From Stutzerimonas stutzeri (lineage in GTDB: Bacteria; Pseudomonadota; Gammaproteobacteria; Pseudomonadales; Pseudomonadaceae), in contig NZ_JAMOIC010000026.1 of NCBI RefSeq assembly GCF_024448895.1, positions 1-54,711 of the forward strand: a stretch of 54,711 nt of DNA. Direction: 5' to 3'. The position numbers and the translations under genes are program-made. The notes under the pieces were generated by a model. It worked only from the letters and a program-made list of their open reading frames with translations. It did not search any database and was not told where the DNA came from. Positions 1 through 7,480 of the stretch are shown one piece after another. The number at the start of each line of letters is the position of its first letter. Within the stretch, counting starts at the first letter, position 1.

Positions 1-300
1 ATGTCGCTTTTCACATCCACCGCCAGTTCGCACCAAGTTTGATGAACGCGTGGATCGGTGAAACGCGATCCACCCTACGGATCGAGGCCAAACCGCAGCC
101 CGTTGGGTGGATGTTGCTTCCACATCCACCGCCAAGTTGCACCAAGTTTGATAAACGCGTGGATCGGTGAAGCGCGATCCACCCTCCGGCTCGGAGCAAG
201 ACCGCGGCTCGTAGGGTGGATGTCGCTTTTTACATCCACCACCGGTTCGCACGGAGCTCAATGAACGCGTAGATCGGTGAAGCGCGATCCGCCTTACGGC
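1..300. repeat. Three tandem copies of a ~110-bp hairpin-rich intergenic repeat
   Basis: Near-identical units begin at 1, 111 and 220, a period of about 110 bp. Each starts with ATGTNGCTT and a segment that pairs GGTGGATGT with ACATCCACC. Each then has a second hairpin in which GTGGATC pairs with GATCCAC across GGTGAAGCGC. The units differ by scattered substitutions, so the copies are not recent. The third copy runs into the stop codon of the substrate-binding protein gene (294-296). There is no spacer diversity of the CRISPR kind. No gene is seen here; the repeat may extend left of the window. Confidence 0.85.
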
Positions 301-1166
301 TTCAGCGCGGCCATCAACGTATCGAGGTTGTGCTCGAACATGCCGAGGTAGGTGCTGGCCGGGCCCTCGCTGGCCAGGGCATCCGAATACAGGGTGCCGC
401 CTACGGTGGCGCCGGCTTCGTCAGCGATCTGCTCGATCAGCCGCGGATCACGGATATTCTCCACGAACACGGCCCGCACGCCTTCGCTGCGTATCTGCCG
501 GATCAGGCTGGCGACGTCAGCCGCCGAAGGCTCGTCATGGGTGGACAGTCCCTGCGGCGCGATGAATTCCAGCTGCCAAGCCTGCCCCAGGTAGCCGAAC
601 GCATCATGGCTGGTCACCACCTTGCGCTGACTTGGCGTCAAGCTCGCAATCTGAGCATCGGCTTTCTTGAGCAATGCGTGCAGACGGGTCAGGTACGCAT
701 CGCGGCGCTCGGCGTAAGCTTCGCGATTGGCGGGGTCCAGTTCACCGAGTGCGTTGGCGATGTTGCGCACGTAGATCTCGGCATTGGCCGGGCTCTGCCA
801 GGCATGCGGATCCGGCACTCGCTCACCGTCCTCATCCAGCATCAACGGAACGACACCGGCACTGGCATTGATGCGTTTGCCGGTGGGCTCGCTGCTGGCA
901 AGGACGCGCTCCAGCCAAGGTTCGAAGCCCAGGCCGTTGGCGATGATCAGGTCTGCGCGCAACAGAGCCTTGGCATCGTCCGGGCTGGGCTCGTAGAGAT
1001 GAGCATCGGCATCAGCATCCACGAGATTGATCAGGTCGATGTGGTCGCCGCCGACTTCGCGGGTCAGATCAGCCAGGATGCTGAAGCTCGTCACCACATT
1101 CAGTTTTTCCACTGCTTGCAACGACAAAGGCAGCCACAAGGCCAGGGCAAAAAGCAGGTAACGCAT
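294..1166 (-). CDS. Metal (probably zinc) ABC transporter substrate-binding protein, ZnuA/AztC-like
   Basis: A 290-residue periplasmic cluster A-I binding protein that should deliver Zn2+ to the permease encoded just upstream. The signal peptide is about residues 1-18 (cleavage near LQA|VEK). The likely metal ligands are His56 (in DADAHLYEP), His121 (PDPHAW), His187 (TSHDAFGY) and Asp262 (YSDAL). A His at the third position is typical of the ZnuA/TroA zinc proteins, whereas PsaA-type manganese proteins have Glu there. The His-rich loop of classical ZnuA is absent. I chose the ATG at 1166 because GAGGTG lies six bases before it; a GTG three codons upstream is possible. It is the third gene of the operon, 10 bp after the permease stop. 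Zinc rather than manganese is inferred from the ligands and the Zur-like operator. Confidence 0.85.
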   Translation of the reverse strand: MRYLLFALALWLPLSLQAVEKLNVVTSFSILADLTREVGGDHIDLINLVDADADAHLYEPSPDDAKALLRADLIIANGLGFEPWLERVLASSEPTGKRINASAGVVPLMLDEDGERVPDPHAWQSPANAEIYVRNIANALGELDPANREAYAERRDAYLTRLHALLKKADAQIASLTPSQRKVVTSHDAFGYLGQAWQLEFIAPQGLSTHDEPSAADVASLIRQIRSEGVRAVFVENIRDPRLIEQIADEAGATVGGTLYSDALASEGPASTYLGMFEHNLDTLMAALKP

Positions 1167-1176
1167 GATGAGCACC

Positions 1177-2040
1177 TCAAACAGTCATGGGAAATGGAGA
1201 CGAGCGCAGCAGACCGTGAACCGGGCCGGCTACCACCGAGAACAAATAGAAAACGCCGGCCAACAGCACGATGCACGGCCCGCTGGGCAGGCTGGCGTAG
1301 AAGGAAAGCAGCAGCCCCAGCCATACGCACACCGCACCGATCAGCGCAGCAAGCGGTAGCAGGACCAGCAATCTGCGGCTCCAGAAGCGCGCCGCGGCGG
1401 CAGGCAGCATCATCAGTCCCACCACCATCAGCGCGCCGATGGCCTGGAAGGCGATCACCAGATTGAGCACCACCAGCGTCAGGAAGGCGGCATGCGCCAA
1501 TGGACCGAAGCGACTGATACTGCGCAGGAACAGCGGATCGAGGCTGTCCAGCGCCAGGGCGCGATAGCTCAGCGCGAGCACCACCAGACTGAACACCGCG
1601 GTGCCGAGCATGCCGTACAGCGTGGTCGTATCGACCGCCAGCGCCGAGCCGAATAGCAGGTGCAACAGATCCAGCTTGCGCCCGGCCAGCCCAAGCAGGA
1701 GCACGCCGCTGGCCAGTGAAATCGGATAAAGCGCAGCAAGGCTGGCATCCTCACGCAGCCCGGTGCGCCGCGTGACCCAGGCTGCTGCGCCCGCCATACC
1801 GAGGCCCGCCACCAGCCCGCCCGCGGTCAATGCTGGCAGGCTCAAGCCGAACAGCCAGAACGCCAATGCTGCACCGGGCAGGATGCCGTGGGCGATGGCA
1901 TCACCGATCAGGCTCATTCGACGCAGGATCAGAAACACGCCCAGCGGCGCGGCACTGCAGGCCAGCGCCACGCCGCCGAAAAGCGCCCGGCGCATGAAGG
2001 CGAACTCATTGAAAGGCGCCCAGAGGATATCCGGCGTCAC
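1177..2040 (-). CDS. Metal ABC transporter permease, ABC-3 (ZnuB/MntB) family
   Basis: A 287-residue inner-membrane permease with about eight hydrophobic segments. Near the N-terminus it has the family region around RRMSLIGDAIAHGILPG, where the conserved SLIGDA..H pattern marks ABC-3 metal permeases. The start is the GTG at 2040, whose bases overlap the TGA stop of the ATPase gene (GTGA), a sign of translational coupling. An upstream in-frame start at 2100 would lie inside the ATPase gene and adds residues with no family resemblance. It should form the channel for the cation released by the binding protein downstream. Confidence 0.88.
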   Translation of the reverse strand: MTPDILWAPFNEFAFMRRALFGGVALACSAAPLGVFLILRRMSLIGDAIAHGILPGAALAFWLFGLSLPALTAGGLVAGLGMAGAAAWVTRRTGLREDASLAALYPISLASGVLLLGLAGRKLDLLHLLFGSALAVDTTTLYGMLGTAVFSLVVLALSYRALALDSLDPLFLRSISRFGPLAHAAFLTLVVLNLVIAFQAIGALMVVGLMMLPAAAARFWSRRLLVLLPLAALIGAVCVWLGLLLSFYASLPSGPCIVLLAGVFYLFSVVAGPVHGLLRSSPFPMTV

Positions 2041-2708
2041 GCGACCTGACCGAGCCGTTGCCGCTCGGCCATGAACTGGCGGATCGGCGCCTTGATGCAA
2101 CCGCTGCGCGCGATCAACAACCCCTCGCAGTTGTTTCGCTCCAGCCCGGCAAGGTTATGGCTGACCAGTAGCAGCGTCCTACCCTCCTGCTGCCAGCGCT
2201 CGACGTGCTGCCACAGCAGTTGCAGCCCCACGTCGTCCAATGCCGCCTCGGGCTCGTCGAGCAACAACACTTGGGCGTCGGTCAGGCTCAGACGCGCCAG
2301 CAAGGCACGCTGCAATTCGCCGCCGGACAGCGCATGCAAGCCCTGGGCTTGAAGGTCGAGCAGCCCCCAATCCATTAATGTTTGACGCAGCCGCGCCTGA
2401 CGCTCGCTGCGCCCCAGTCGGCTACGCCAGAAACCGGCACTGACCAGTTCGGCAAGGCGGATGGGGAATTGCCGATCCACGTGCTGTTGTTGCGGCAGAT
2501 AGGCCACGCCGCCCATGAGCGGAACACCGACATGGACTCGCCCCGCCAGTGGACGATCCAACCCAGCCAATACCTTGAGCAGGCTGCTCTTGCCCGAACC
2601 GTTGCTACCAATGACGGCAGTCAGGCTCCCCGCCATCAACCGCAGATCCAGCGGTGGCGTCAGCGCGCGTCTACCGGCGCCCCACTGCAGGCCATGGCAT
2701 TCGATCAT
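2037..2708 (-). CDS. Metal ABC transporter ATP-binding protein (ZnuC-like)
   Basis: A 223-residue ABC ATPase that powers the metal importer. Walker A is GSNGSGKSS, the signature is LSGGELQRALLARL, Walker B is VLLLDEPEAALD and the H-loop is LLLVSHN, all in the usual order. The start is the ATG at 2708, preceded by GAGGT at a good distance; longer readings to 2972 cross the operator region and have no family similarity. It is the first gene of a three-gene operon (ATPase, permease, binding protein). This order differs from the classical divergent znuA / zur-znuCB arrangement, so this is likely a second zinc importer in the genome. Confidence 0.9.
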   Translation of the reverse strand: MIECHGLQWGAGRRALTPPLDLRLMAGSLTAVIGSNGSGKSSLLKVLAGLDRPLAGRVHVGVPLMGGVAYLPQQQHVDRQFPIRLAELVSAGFWRSRLGRSERQARLRQTLMDWGLLDLQAQGLHALSGGELQRALLARLSLTDAQVLLLDEPEAALDDVGLQLLWQHVERWQQEGRTLLLVSHNLAGLERNNCEGLLIARSGCIKAPIRQFMAERQRLGQVA

Positions 2709-3092
2709 TGTTACCTCGGAAGTGAGTAGTTTAGGGCCGAACGATGTGCGCCCTCGCCAGCACCGATAGGTCTGTCCGAAAGGCGTACGAGGGGGCCAGC
2801 AAGATATATTAAAATCGTTATAACATAACATTATGCGTGTCGACCCCGGTTGGCGCAACCGAGTTGCATGATCTGGGGACGAAGAAGATGCGAGCGAGGG
2901 GTCGAGACCTGAAATTGTCAGAGCCGACCCGTCGAAGCGTCGGATCGAGCTGCGGCAGCGGTTCAGCAGCACCGCAAGGAAGGGAGAGTTCGCGAAGTGA
3001 TACTTAAAGCCAGCAGCATGACGTGGTCATGGCTCGCAGCGGACACTGCTTGGCCGCTGACGCATTGCGCGCCAGCGCGAGCGGACTGAAGC
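2709..3092. other. Intergenic region before the zinc operon
   Basis: About 380 bp with no convincing gene. It holds the Zur-like palindrome (2813-2832), AT-rich promoter-like sequence at about 2800-2812, and a small perfect hairpin CGGTTG-GCG-CAACCG at 2847-2861. The part from 2880 to 3092 is GC-rich and I see no recognisable element in it. No clear terminator for the upstream GntR gene could be found. Confidence 0.6.
2813..2832 (-). promoter_or_regulatory. Putative Zur box upstream of the zinc ABC operon
   Basis: The core GTTATAACATAAC (2817-2829) is a perfect 5-3-5 inverted repeat (GTTAT-N3-ATAAC). It sits within AT-rich flanks with further AAT/ATT symmetry. This matches the known gammaproteobacterial Zur operator GTTAT-ANT-ATAAC. 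It lies about 105-125 bp before the ATPase start, in the only upstream gap of the operon. What is seen is the palindrome; repression by Zur under zinc sufficiency is inferred. Confidence 0.75.
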
Positions 3093-3848
3093 CTAGCGAA
3101 CCGGGCGAGGCTTTTTCTTCGCCAGGGCGAGATGCGAAAAGACGGCGTGCAGATCGTCCGATGCACTGTCTTCATCGAGGTTGAGCTTGCTGTCGATGTG
3201 ATCCATGTGATGCATCATCAGGCTCACGGCCTTGTCACTGTCGCGCGCAGAGATGGCGTCGATCAGCTGGTTGTGCTCGTCATAAGAGCAATGCGAGCGA
3301 TTGCCGCTTTCATACTGGGCAATGATCAGCGATGTCTGCGACACCAGGCTGCGCTGGAAACTCACCAGCGGCGCGTTCTTCGCTGCCTCGGCCAGCTTCA
3401 GGTGAAACTCGCCCGAAAGACGAATACCGGCACCGCGATCGCCGCGGGCGAAGCAATCCTGCTCGTCTTTCACCATCTGCCGTAGCTCGGCCAGCTGGTC
3501 GGCACCTGCATGCTGCACCGCCAGTTCGGTAATGGCCCGCTCGACCAGTCGCCGCGCAAAGAAAATTTGCCGGGCTTCGTCGACGCTGGGGCTGGCGACC
3601 ACGGCGCCGCGGTTAGGGCGCAGCAATACAACTCCTTCATGCCCAAGCCGCGACAGCGCGCGACGGATGATGGTCCGGCTCACCCCGAATATTTCGCCCA
3701 GGGCTTCTTCACTGAGCTTGGTGCCTGGTGCCAGGCGCTGTTCGAGGATTGCATCGAAGATGTGTGCGTAAACGATGTCGTCCTGGGTCCCGGTACGGAC
3801 CTTGCCGCTTTTCGTCGGCTTTTTCAGAGGCTGCAACTGTTCGTTCAT
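3093..3848 (-). CDS. GntR-family (FadR/FCD subfamily) regulator, likely repressor of the purine regulon
   Basis: A 251-residue regulator. Residues ~22-88 form the winged helix-turn-helix (LSEEALGEIFGVSRTIIRRA followed by the wing LLRPNRGAVV). Residues ~95-225 form an all-helical FCD ligand domain, with histidines in EFHLKL, YDEHNQL and MMHHMDH that could hold a metal and a small acid or purine-derived ligand. FadR-type proteins bind TNGTNNACNA palindromes, and such sites recur in front of purine genes throughout this region, including 100 bp upstream of this gene (3948-3959). It is divergent from the AzgA-type permease. A role as purine-responsive regulator is inferred from operators and neighbours; the ligand is unknown. 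Confidence 0.88.
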   Translation of the reverse strand: MNEQLQPLKKPTKSGKVRTGTQDDIVYAHIFDAILEQRLAPGTKLSEEALGEIFGVSRTIIRRALSRLGHEGVVLLRPNRGAVVASPSVDEARQIFFARRLVERAITELAVQHAGADQLAELRQMVKDEQDCFARGDRGAGIRLSGEFHLKLAEAAKNAPLVSFQRSLVSQTSLIIAQYESGNRSHCSYDEHNQLIDAISARDSDKAVSLMMHHMDHIDSKLNLDEDSASDDLHAVFSHLALAKKKPRPVR

Positions 3849-3947
3849 GGTGACTCGCGTCGGAAGTGTCGGCAGAGCGAACTTTACTGCCTTTCAACGT
3901 CTGGCTGGCAGTGGCTGTGGAACAAACATCGAAATAAATCGGCTTTT

Positions 3948-3959
3948 ATTGTGCACAAT
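3948..3959. promoter_or_regulatory. FadR/GntR-type operator ATTGTGCACAAT
   Basis: A perfect 12-bp palindrome with the TTGT-NN-ACAA core, in the gap between the GntR gene (minus) and the NCS2 permease (plus). The identical 12-mer occurs at 15416-15427 before the XanQ-like gene. It is placed to serve autoregulation of the GntR gene. Confidence 0.75.
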
Positions 3960-4068
3960 CAACATTCTGCCAATCTCGACACCTGAAGTCTCAGGTCCGG
4001 CATTCACAAGCAAAGAGCGTCTGCAACGCCGGAATCTATAGCCAACGAGACAAACTCAACAAATCGAG

Positions 4069-4096
4069 TTGCAATTTTTGTATACAAAAGCATAAT
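4069..4096 (+). promoter_or_regulatory. Promoter with embedded GntR operator before the AzgA-type permease
   Basis: A -35-like TTGCAA (4069-4074) and a -10-like CATAAT (4091-4096) are separated by 16 bp. That spacer is almost exactly filled by the perfect 14-bp palindrome TTTTGTATACAAAA (4076-4089). A bound regulator would block RNA polymerase, so this geometry suggests a repressor. The rest of the gap 3849-4216 is AT-rich with no gene. Confidence 0.7.
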
Positions 4097-4216
4097 CGCG
4101 ACAAGCCTTCCTGACCTTTCGGTCAAAAAAATCGAACAGGATGAGCCCTCACCATCACCTGCCCTCGAGAGCACTGCTCTGGGTGATAGACAACAAGAAC
4201 GATGAGGAACACCCTT

Positions 4217-5563
4217 GTGGAAAGCACCAAGCAGGAACAGGCGGCCCTAGGGCTGCAGCCGAAAAACCCCGGCTTGCTCGACCGATTCTTCAAACTCAGC
4301 GCCCACCGAACCACTATCAAGACCGAGCTGCTTGCTGGCCTGACGACCTTCGTCACCATGGCCTATATCATCTTCGTCAATCCCAACATCATGGCTGACG
4401 CCGGCATCGATCACGGTGCAGCCTTCGTTGCGACCTGCATCGGGGCAGCGCTCGGTTGCCTGCTGATGGGCCTGTACGCCAATTGGCCGGTAGGGCTGGC
4501 GCCGGGCATGGGCCTCAACGCATTCTTCACCTACACGGTCGTCGGCGAGATCGGCTACAGCTGGCAGATCGCGCTAGGCGCAGTGTTCATCTCCGGCATC
4601 CTGTTCATGATCATGAGCCTGTCTCGCCTGCGCGAATGGCTGCTCAACAGCATCCCGATGAGCCTGCGCTTCGCCATGGGCGCTGGTGTGGGGTTGTTTC
4701 TCGGATTGATCGGCCTTAAGACCGCCGGCATCGTCGTTGACAGCCCCGCCACACTGATAACCATGGGTTCGTTCGGCGAACCTACTGCCCTGCTCGCCGC
4801 CATCTGCTTTCTGATGATCGCCGTACTCAGCCACCGCAACGTCTTCGGCGCAATTTTGGTGAGCATGCTGGTGGTGACGGGCATCGGCTGGGCGATGGGG
4901 CTGGTCGAGTACAACGGCCTGGTTTCAATGCCGCCTAGCCTGGCGCCGACCTGGTTGGCCATGGATATCGCCGGCGCGTTGAATGTGGCGATGGTGAGCG
5001 TGATCCTGGCGTTCCTCTTCGTGAACATGTTCGACACGGCCGGCACGCTCATGGGCGTCGCTCACCGCGCCAACCTCGTCGACGACGACGGCAAGATCCA
5101 GAATCTCTCGCGGGCCCTTAAAGCCGACAGTACGTCTAGCGTCGCAGGGGCCTTCGTCGGTTGTCCGCCAGTCACCAGCTACGTCGAAAGCGCTGCGGGC
5201 GTGGCAGCGGGCGGTCGCACCGGGCTGACTGCAGTCACCGTCGGGGCGCTGTTCCTCGTCGCGATGTTTTTCGCTCCCCTGGCCGGCATGATCCCTGCGT
5301 ATGCCACAGCCGGAGCGCTGATCTATGTCGCCATGCTGATGATGAGCGGCCTGGCTAACATCGACTGGAAGGACCATACCGATACCATTCCGGCTATTGT
5401 CACGGTTGTGATGATGCCCCTGACGTTCTCCATCGCCAACGGCATTGCGCTGGGCTTTCTGACGTACGCGACGCTGAAGCTGCTGACCGGGCAACGGGAA
5501 AAGGTCTCGATCAGCCTGTATGTGTTGTGTGTGATCTTTATTGCCAAGTTCGCCTTTCTGTAA
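4217..5563 (+). CDS. NCS2 purine permease, AzgA/PbuG clade (adenine/guanine/hypoxanthine)
   Basis: A ~448-residue inner-membrane proton symporter for purine bases, with 12-14 membrane segments. The clade-specific motifs are present: NWPVGLAPGMGLNAFF in the N-terminal half, NMFDTAGTLMGVAHRA, and SYVESAAGVAAGGRTG, with the substrate-site Glu in SYVESAAG. I prefer the GTG at 4217, eight bases after AGGA, because the protein then begins (M)ESTKQEQ as in close relatives; an ATG at 4202 would add five residues. A terminator follows at 5581. It lies next to and divergent from the GntR regulator, with an operator in its promoter. Hypoxanthine or guanine is the most likely substrate, but this is inference. 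Confidence 0.9.
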   Translation: MESTKQEQAALGLQPKNPGLLDRFFKLSAHRTTIKTELLAGLTTFVTMAYIIFVNPNIMADAGIDHGAAFVATCIGAALGCLLMGLYANWPVGLAPGMGLNAFFTYTVVGEIGYSWQIALGAVFISGILFMIMSLSRLREWLLNSIPMSLRFAMGAGVGLFLGLIGLKTAGIVVDSPATLITMGSFGEPTALLAAICFLMIAVLSHRNVFGAILVSMLVVTGIGWAMGLVEYNGLVSMPPSLAPTWLAMDIAGALNVAMVSVILAFLFVNMFDTAGTLMGVAHRANLVDDDGKIQNLSRALKADSTSSVAGAFVGCPPVTSYVESAAGVAAGGRTGLTAVTVGALFLVAMFFAPLAGMIPAYATAGALIYVAMLMMSGLANIDWKDHTDTIPAIVTVVMMPLTFSIANGIALGFLTYATLKLLTGQREKVSISLYVLCVIFIAKFAFL

Positions 5564-5580
5564 GCCGGGCTGACCGATCG

Positions 5581-5609
5581 GCCTCACTGCTTCGGCGGTG
5601 GGGCTTTTT
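5581..5609 (+). terminator. Rho-independent terminator after the AzgA-type permease
   Basis: The stem GCCTCACTGC / GCGGTGGGGC closes on a TTCG loop and is followed by five T. It starts 18 bp after the permease stop codon. Confidence 0.8.
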
Positions 5610-5636
5610 GACGTTTGGGATGGGTGCGGGGTGCGC

Positions 5637-5675
5637 TTGATGGGTATCGCTTCGCTCAACACCATCCGACGGTCG
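5637..5675. repeat. Interspersed GATGGGTATCGC-type repeat
   Basis: The element GATGGGTATCGCTTCGCTCA followed by ACACCATCC is a copy of a family seen again at 6539-6600 and 6625-6656. The ends (GATGG / CCATC) can pair. It lies between a terminator and the LysE-family gene. Confidence 0.7.
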
Positions 5676-5750
5676 AGGCGTAGCGTAGCTTCAGGGCCAC
5701 CGCAGCGCCGGGTCAGATAGCCGAACATACTTTTATCGAGGAGCATCGAA

Positions 5751-6377
5751 ATGAGTCTGGAAACCTGGTTGTTGTTCGCGAGCGCGGCGCTGGTGGTCAT
5801 CTTGATCCCCGGCCCGTTGTCGCTGCTGATGATCAGCAACAGCCTCAATTATGGGCTGAGGCGCTCCTGGCCGGCCTTCGTCGGGGGCGTCAGTGCGTCG
5901 ATCTGCCTGCTCAGCGCCTCGGCATTGGGATTGGGCGCGTTGCTGCTGGCGTCGGAGCAGGTATTCAGCCTGTTGAAGATTGTCGGTGCGCTCTATCTGT
6001 TCTACCTCGCCTGGCAGAGCTGGCAGGAATCCCGTCACCCGGCCAGCGGGCCCAGCGTGGCGACTGCTGAGGTCAGCCCGCGCTTTCGTCAGCTGTTCTG
6101 GCGCGCCTTTGGACTGGGCGCAAGCAACCCCAAGGACATTCTCTTTTTTGCAGCCTTCCTGCCGCAGTTTCTCAGCGCTGATCGCCCGTTCATGCCGCAA
6201 CTGCTGGTGATGATCCTGACCTGGGCGGTTCTGGATCTCTGCTGCAAGTTGGCCTACGGGCTTGGTGCGCATGGGGCGGCGCGCTACCTGCGCACTGGCA
6301 AGGGGCAGGTCTGGTTCAACCGGATCAGTGCTGCGCTGTTTGGGGGCGCGGGGGCGGTTTCGTTGGTGAGTCGCTGA
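5751..6377 (+). CDS. LysE/RhtB-family exporter
   Basis: A 208-residue membrane protein with about six hydrophobic segments. The N-terminal family motif region is VILIPGPLSLLMISNSLNYG (the PGP of the LysE/RhtB superfamily), and ASNPKDILFFAAFLPQF lies in the middle, which is diagnostic for this family of amino-acid and metabolite exporters. The start ATG is preceded by GAGGAG. It stands alone between repeats and shows no GntR-type operator, so a link to purine metabolism is not supported. The substrate cannot be told from sequence. Confidence 0.9.
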   Translation: MSLETWLLFASAALVVILIPGPLSLLMISNSLNYGLRRSWPAFVGGVSASICLLSASALGLGALLLASEQVFSLLKIVGALYLFYLAWQSWQESRHPASGPSVATAEVSPRFRQLFWRAFGLGASNPKDILFFAAFLPQFLSADRPFMPQLLVMILTWAVLDLCCKLAYGLGAHGAARYLRTGKGQVWFNRISAALFGGAGAVSLVSR

Positions 6378-6393
6378 GGATGGTCGCATCGTC

Positions 6394-6656
6394 GTAGGAG
6401 CGAGCTTGCTCGAGTAATTTGTGACCGTCCGCGGTATGGCCGATTGGCGGAATAGGCTGGAACATTGGTCCACCCAGCAGGGCGAAACCAATGCTTCGTC
6501 CAGCGCCGCAAAATACGGAGCACCCCACGAAGCGAAACGCGATACCCATCAGCGGCACCGATGGGTATCGCAGGCTCAACCCATCCTGCGGACGCAACGC
6601 CTTGCCACCGACACCACCCGTAGTATGGCGTTGAGCGAAGCGATACCCATCAAAAC
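6394..6656. repeat. Cluster of REP-like and GATGGGTATCGC repeats
   Basis: A half REP-like unit GTAGGAGCGAGCTTGCTCG (about 6395-6413) is followed by a perfect 12-bp inverted repeat GCGATACCCATC / GATGGGTATCGC (6539-6550 and 6560-6571). An inverted copy containing GAGCGAAGCGATACCCATC lies at 6631-6649. The whole gap 6378-6668 between the LysE-family gene and the uraH terminator has no gene and consists largely of such elements. Confidence 0.75.
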
Positions 6657-6668
6657 CGAGCCCTATCT

Positions 6669-6696
6669 CAAAAAAAACCCGCCTTCAAAGGCGGGT
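6669..6696 (-). terminator. Rho-independent terminator of uraH
   Basis: The perfect 9-bp stem ACCCGCCTT (677-685) / AAGGCGGGT (688-696) is flanked by eight A on the plus strand. Those become the T-tract for the minus-strand transcript. It lies 75 bp after the uraH stop. Confidence 0.85.
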
Positions 6697-6770
6697 CGGG
6701 ACTCAGGGGAGTCAAGGTCTCACGCATGGGAACGGTCACTGCCGCGTCGCTGCAAACGCGGCAGGCGCCA

Positions 6771-7124
6771 TCAGCTACCCCGATAAGTCGAGTAGCTGTA
6801 CGGCGAAATCAGAAGCGGCACATGGTAATGATCCTGCTCAGCGCTGATGCCGAAACGCAGCACCACCACATCAAGAAAGGCCGGCTCGGGAAGCGTCACG
6901 CCACGTGCGCGGTAGTAGTCGCCAGCCGCGAACTGCAGCTGATAGACACCGGAACGGTAGTTGTCGCCTTCCAGCAAGGGCGAATCGCAACGGCCTTCGG
7001 CGTTAGTCTGGCGAGAAGTGACCAGCTCGAGGCGTTCGCCTTCGACCCGATAGAGCTCTATTCGGATATTGCTGCCCGGGCAACCGTGGGCGGCATCCAG
7101 TACGTGAGTAGTCAAACGTCCCAT
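6771..7124 (-). CDS. uraH: 5-hydroxyisourate hydrolase (transthyretin-like)
   Basis: A 117-residue enzyme that hydrolyses 5-hydroxyisourate, the product of urate oxidation, to OHCU. It is a transthyretin-fold protein with the family hallmarks: N-terminal [14 protein letters not shown] with His7, Arg45 in NAEGRCD, the DHYHVPLL histidines (99, 101) and the C-terminal YRGS (114-117). I chose the ATG at 7124 because relatives begin [10 protein letters not shown]; an ATG four codons upstream is possible. It is divergent from puuE, and the gap between them has two GntR-type operators, so both are likely co-regulated. It acts directly after PuuD and before UraD. Confidence 0.95.
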   Translation of the reverse strand: MGRLTTHVLDAAHGCPGSNIRIELYRVEGERLELVTSRQTNAEGRCDSPLLEGDNYRSGVYQLQFAAGDYYRARGVTLPEPAFLDVVVLRFGISAEQDHYHVPLLISPYSYSTYRGS

Positions 7125-7237
7125 AGATTCCAGCATCGCGGATCGCCCGCCGATGCTCGCCTCCTCTAGTGATCAATGGTGGAGTTGGGTCGAGCATAGC
7201 AGCTCGGATAAATAATTAAAGACAGTTTTTAAAGAAA

Positions 7238-7247
7238 TTGTACACAG
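7238..7247. promoter_or_regulatory. Putative GntR operator upstream of uraH
   Basis: TTGTACACAG matches TTGTNNACAA at nine of ten positions. It lies about 115 bp before the uraH start in the 7125-7480 gap shared with puuE. The rest of that gap is AT-rich with no gene. Confidence 0.55.
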
Positions 7248-7384
7248 TTTAAATTCCCAGGATTTGGCCCGTTTTCTGCTCATGCATTCATGCGCAGGCT
7301 TCTAGCGCACATGAACTCAGGTATCCAAATGCGAAATGCCTGTATCCCCTATGGCGGGCCAACGAACAGTCATGAGATTTTTGA

Positions 7385-7414
7385 TTTACAAAGTGCAAAA
7401 CGTTTTGTATACAA
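7385..7414 (+). promoter_or_regulatory. puuE promoter overlapped by a perfect GntR operator
   Basis: A -35-like TTTACA (7385-7390) and a -10-like TATACA (7408-7413) are separated by 17 bp. The palindrome TTGTATACAA (7405-7414) covers the -10. The overlap predicts repression of the puuE-uraD-alc genes. Confidence 0.65.
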
Positions 7415-7480
7415 TTGAGCCATGAAGGTCGCCCAGTACCTCGCAGCGGCGACCCGCGGATCAGACAAGGAATAACAACA

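Noticed and set aside
1-300. Tandem repeats as a CRISPR array
   Set aside because: The repeat unit is ~110 bp and the whole unit is repeated; there are no short repeats alternating with unique spacers.
294-1166. Manganese (PsaA-type) binding protein
   Set aside because: The third ligand position is His187 rather than Glu and a Zur-like operator is upstream; zinc is favoured.
330-1466. Long plus-strand reading frame of 378 codons
   Set aside because: It lies antisense to the metal-binding protein and permease genes and has no family resemblance; it results from codon bias on the opposite strand.
4202-4216. ATG at 4202 as start of the AzgA-type permease
   Set aside because: The AGGA that would be the ribosome-binding site lies inside these codons and is well placed for the GTG at 4217; relatives begin at the equivalent residue.
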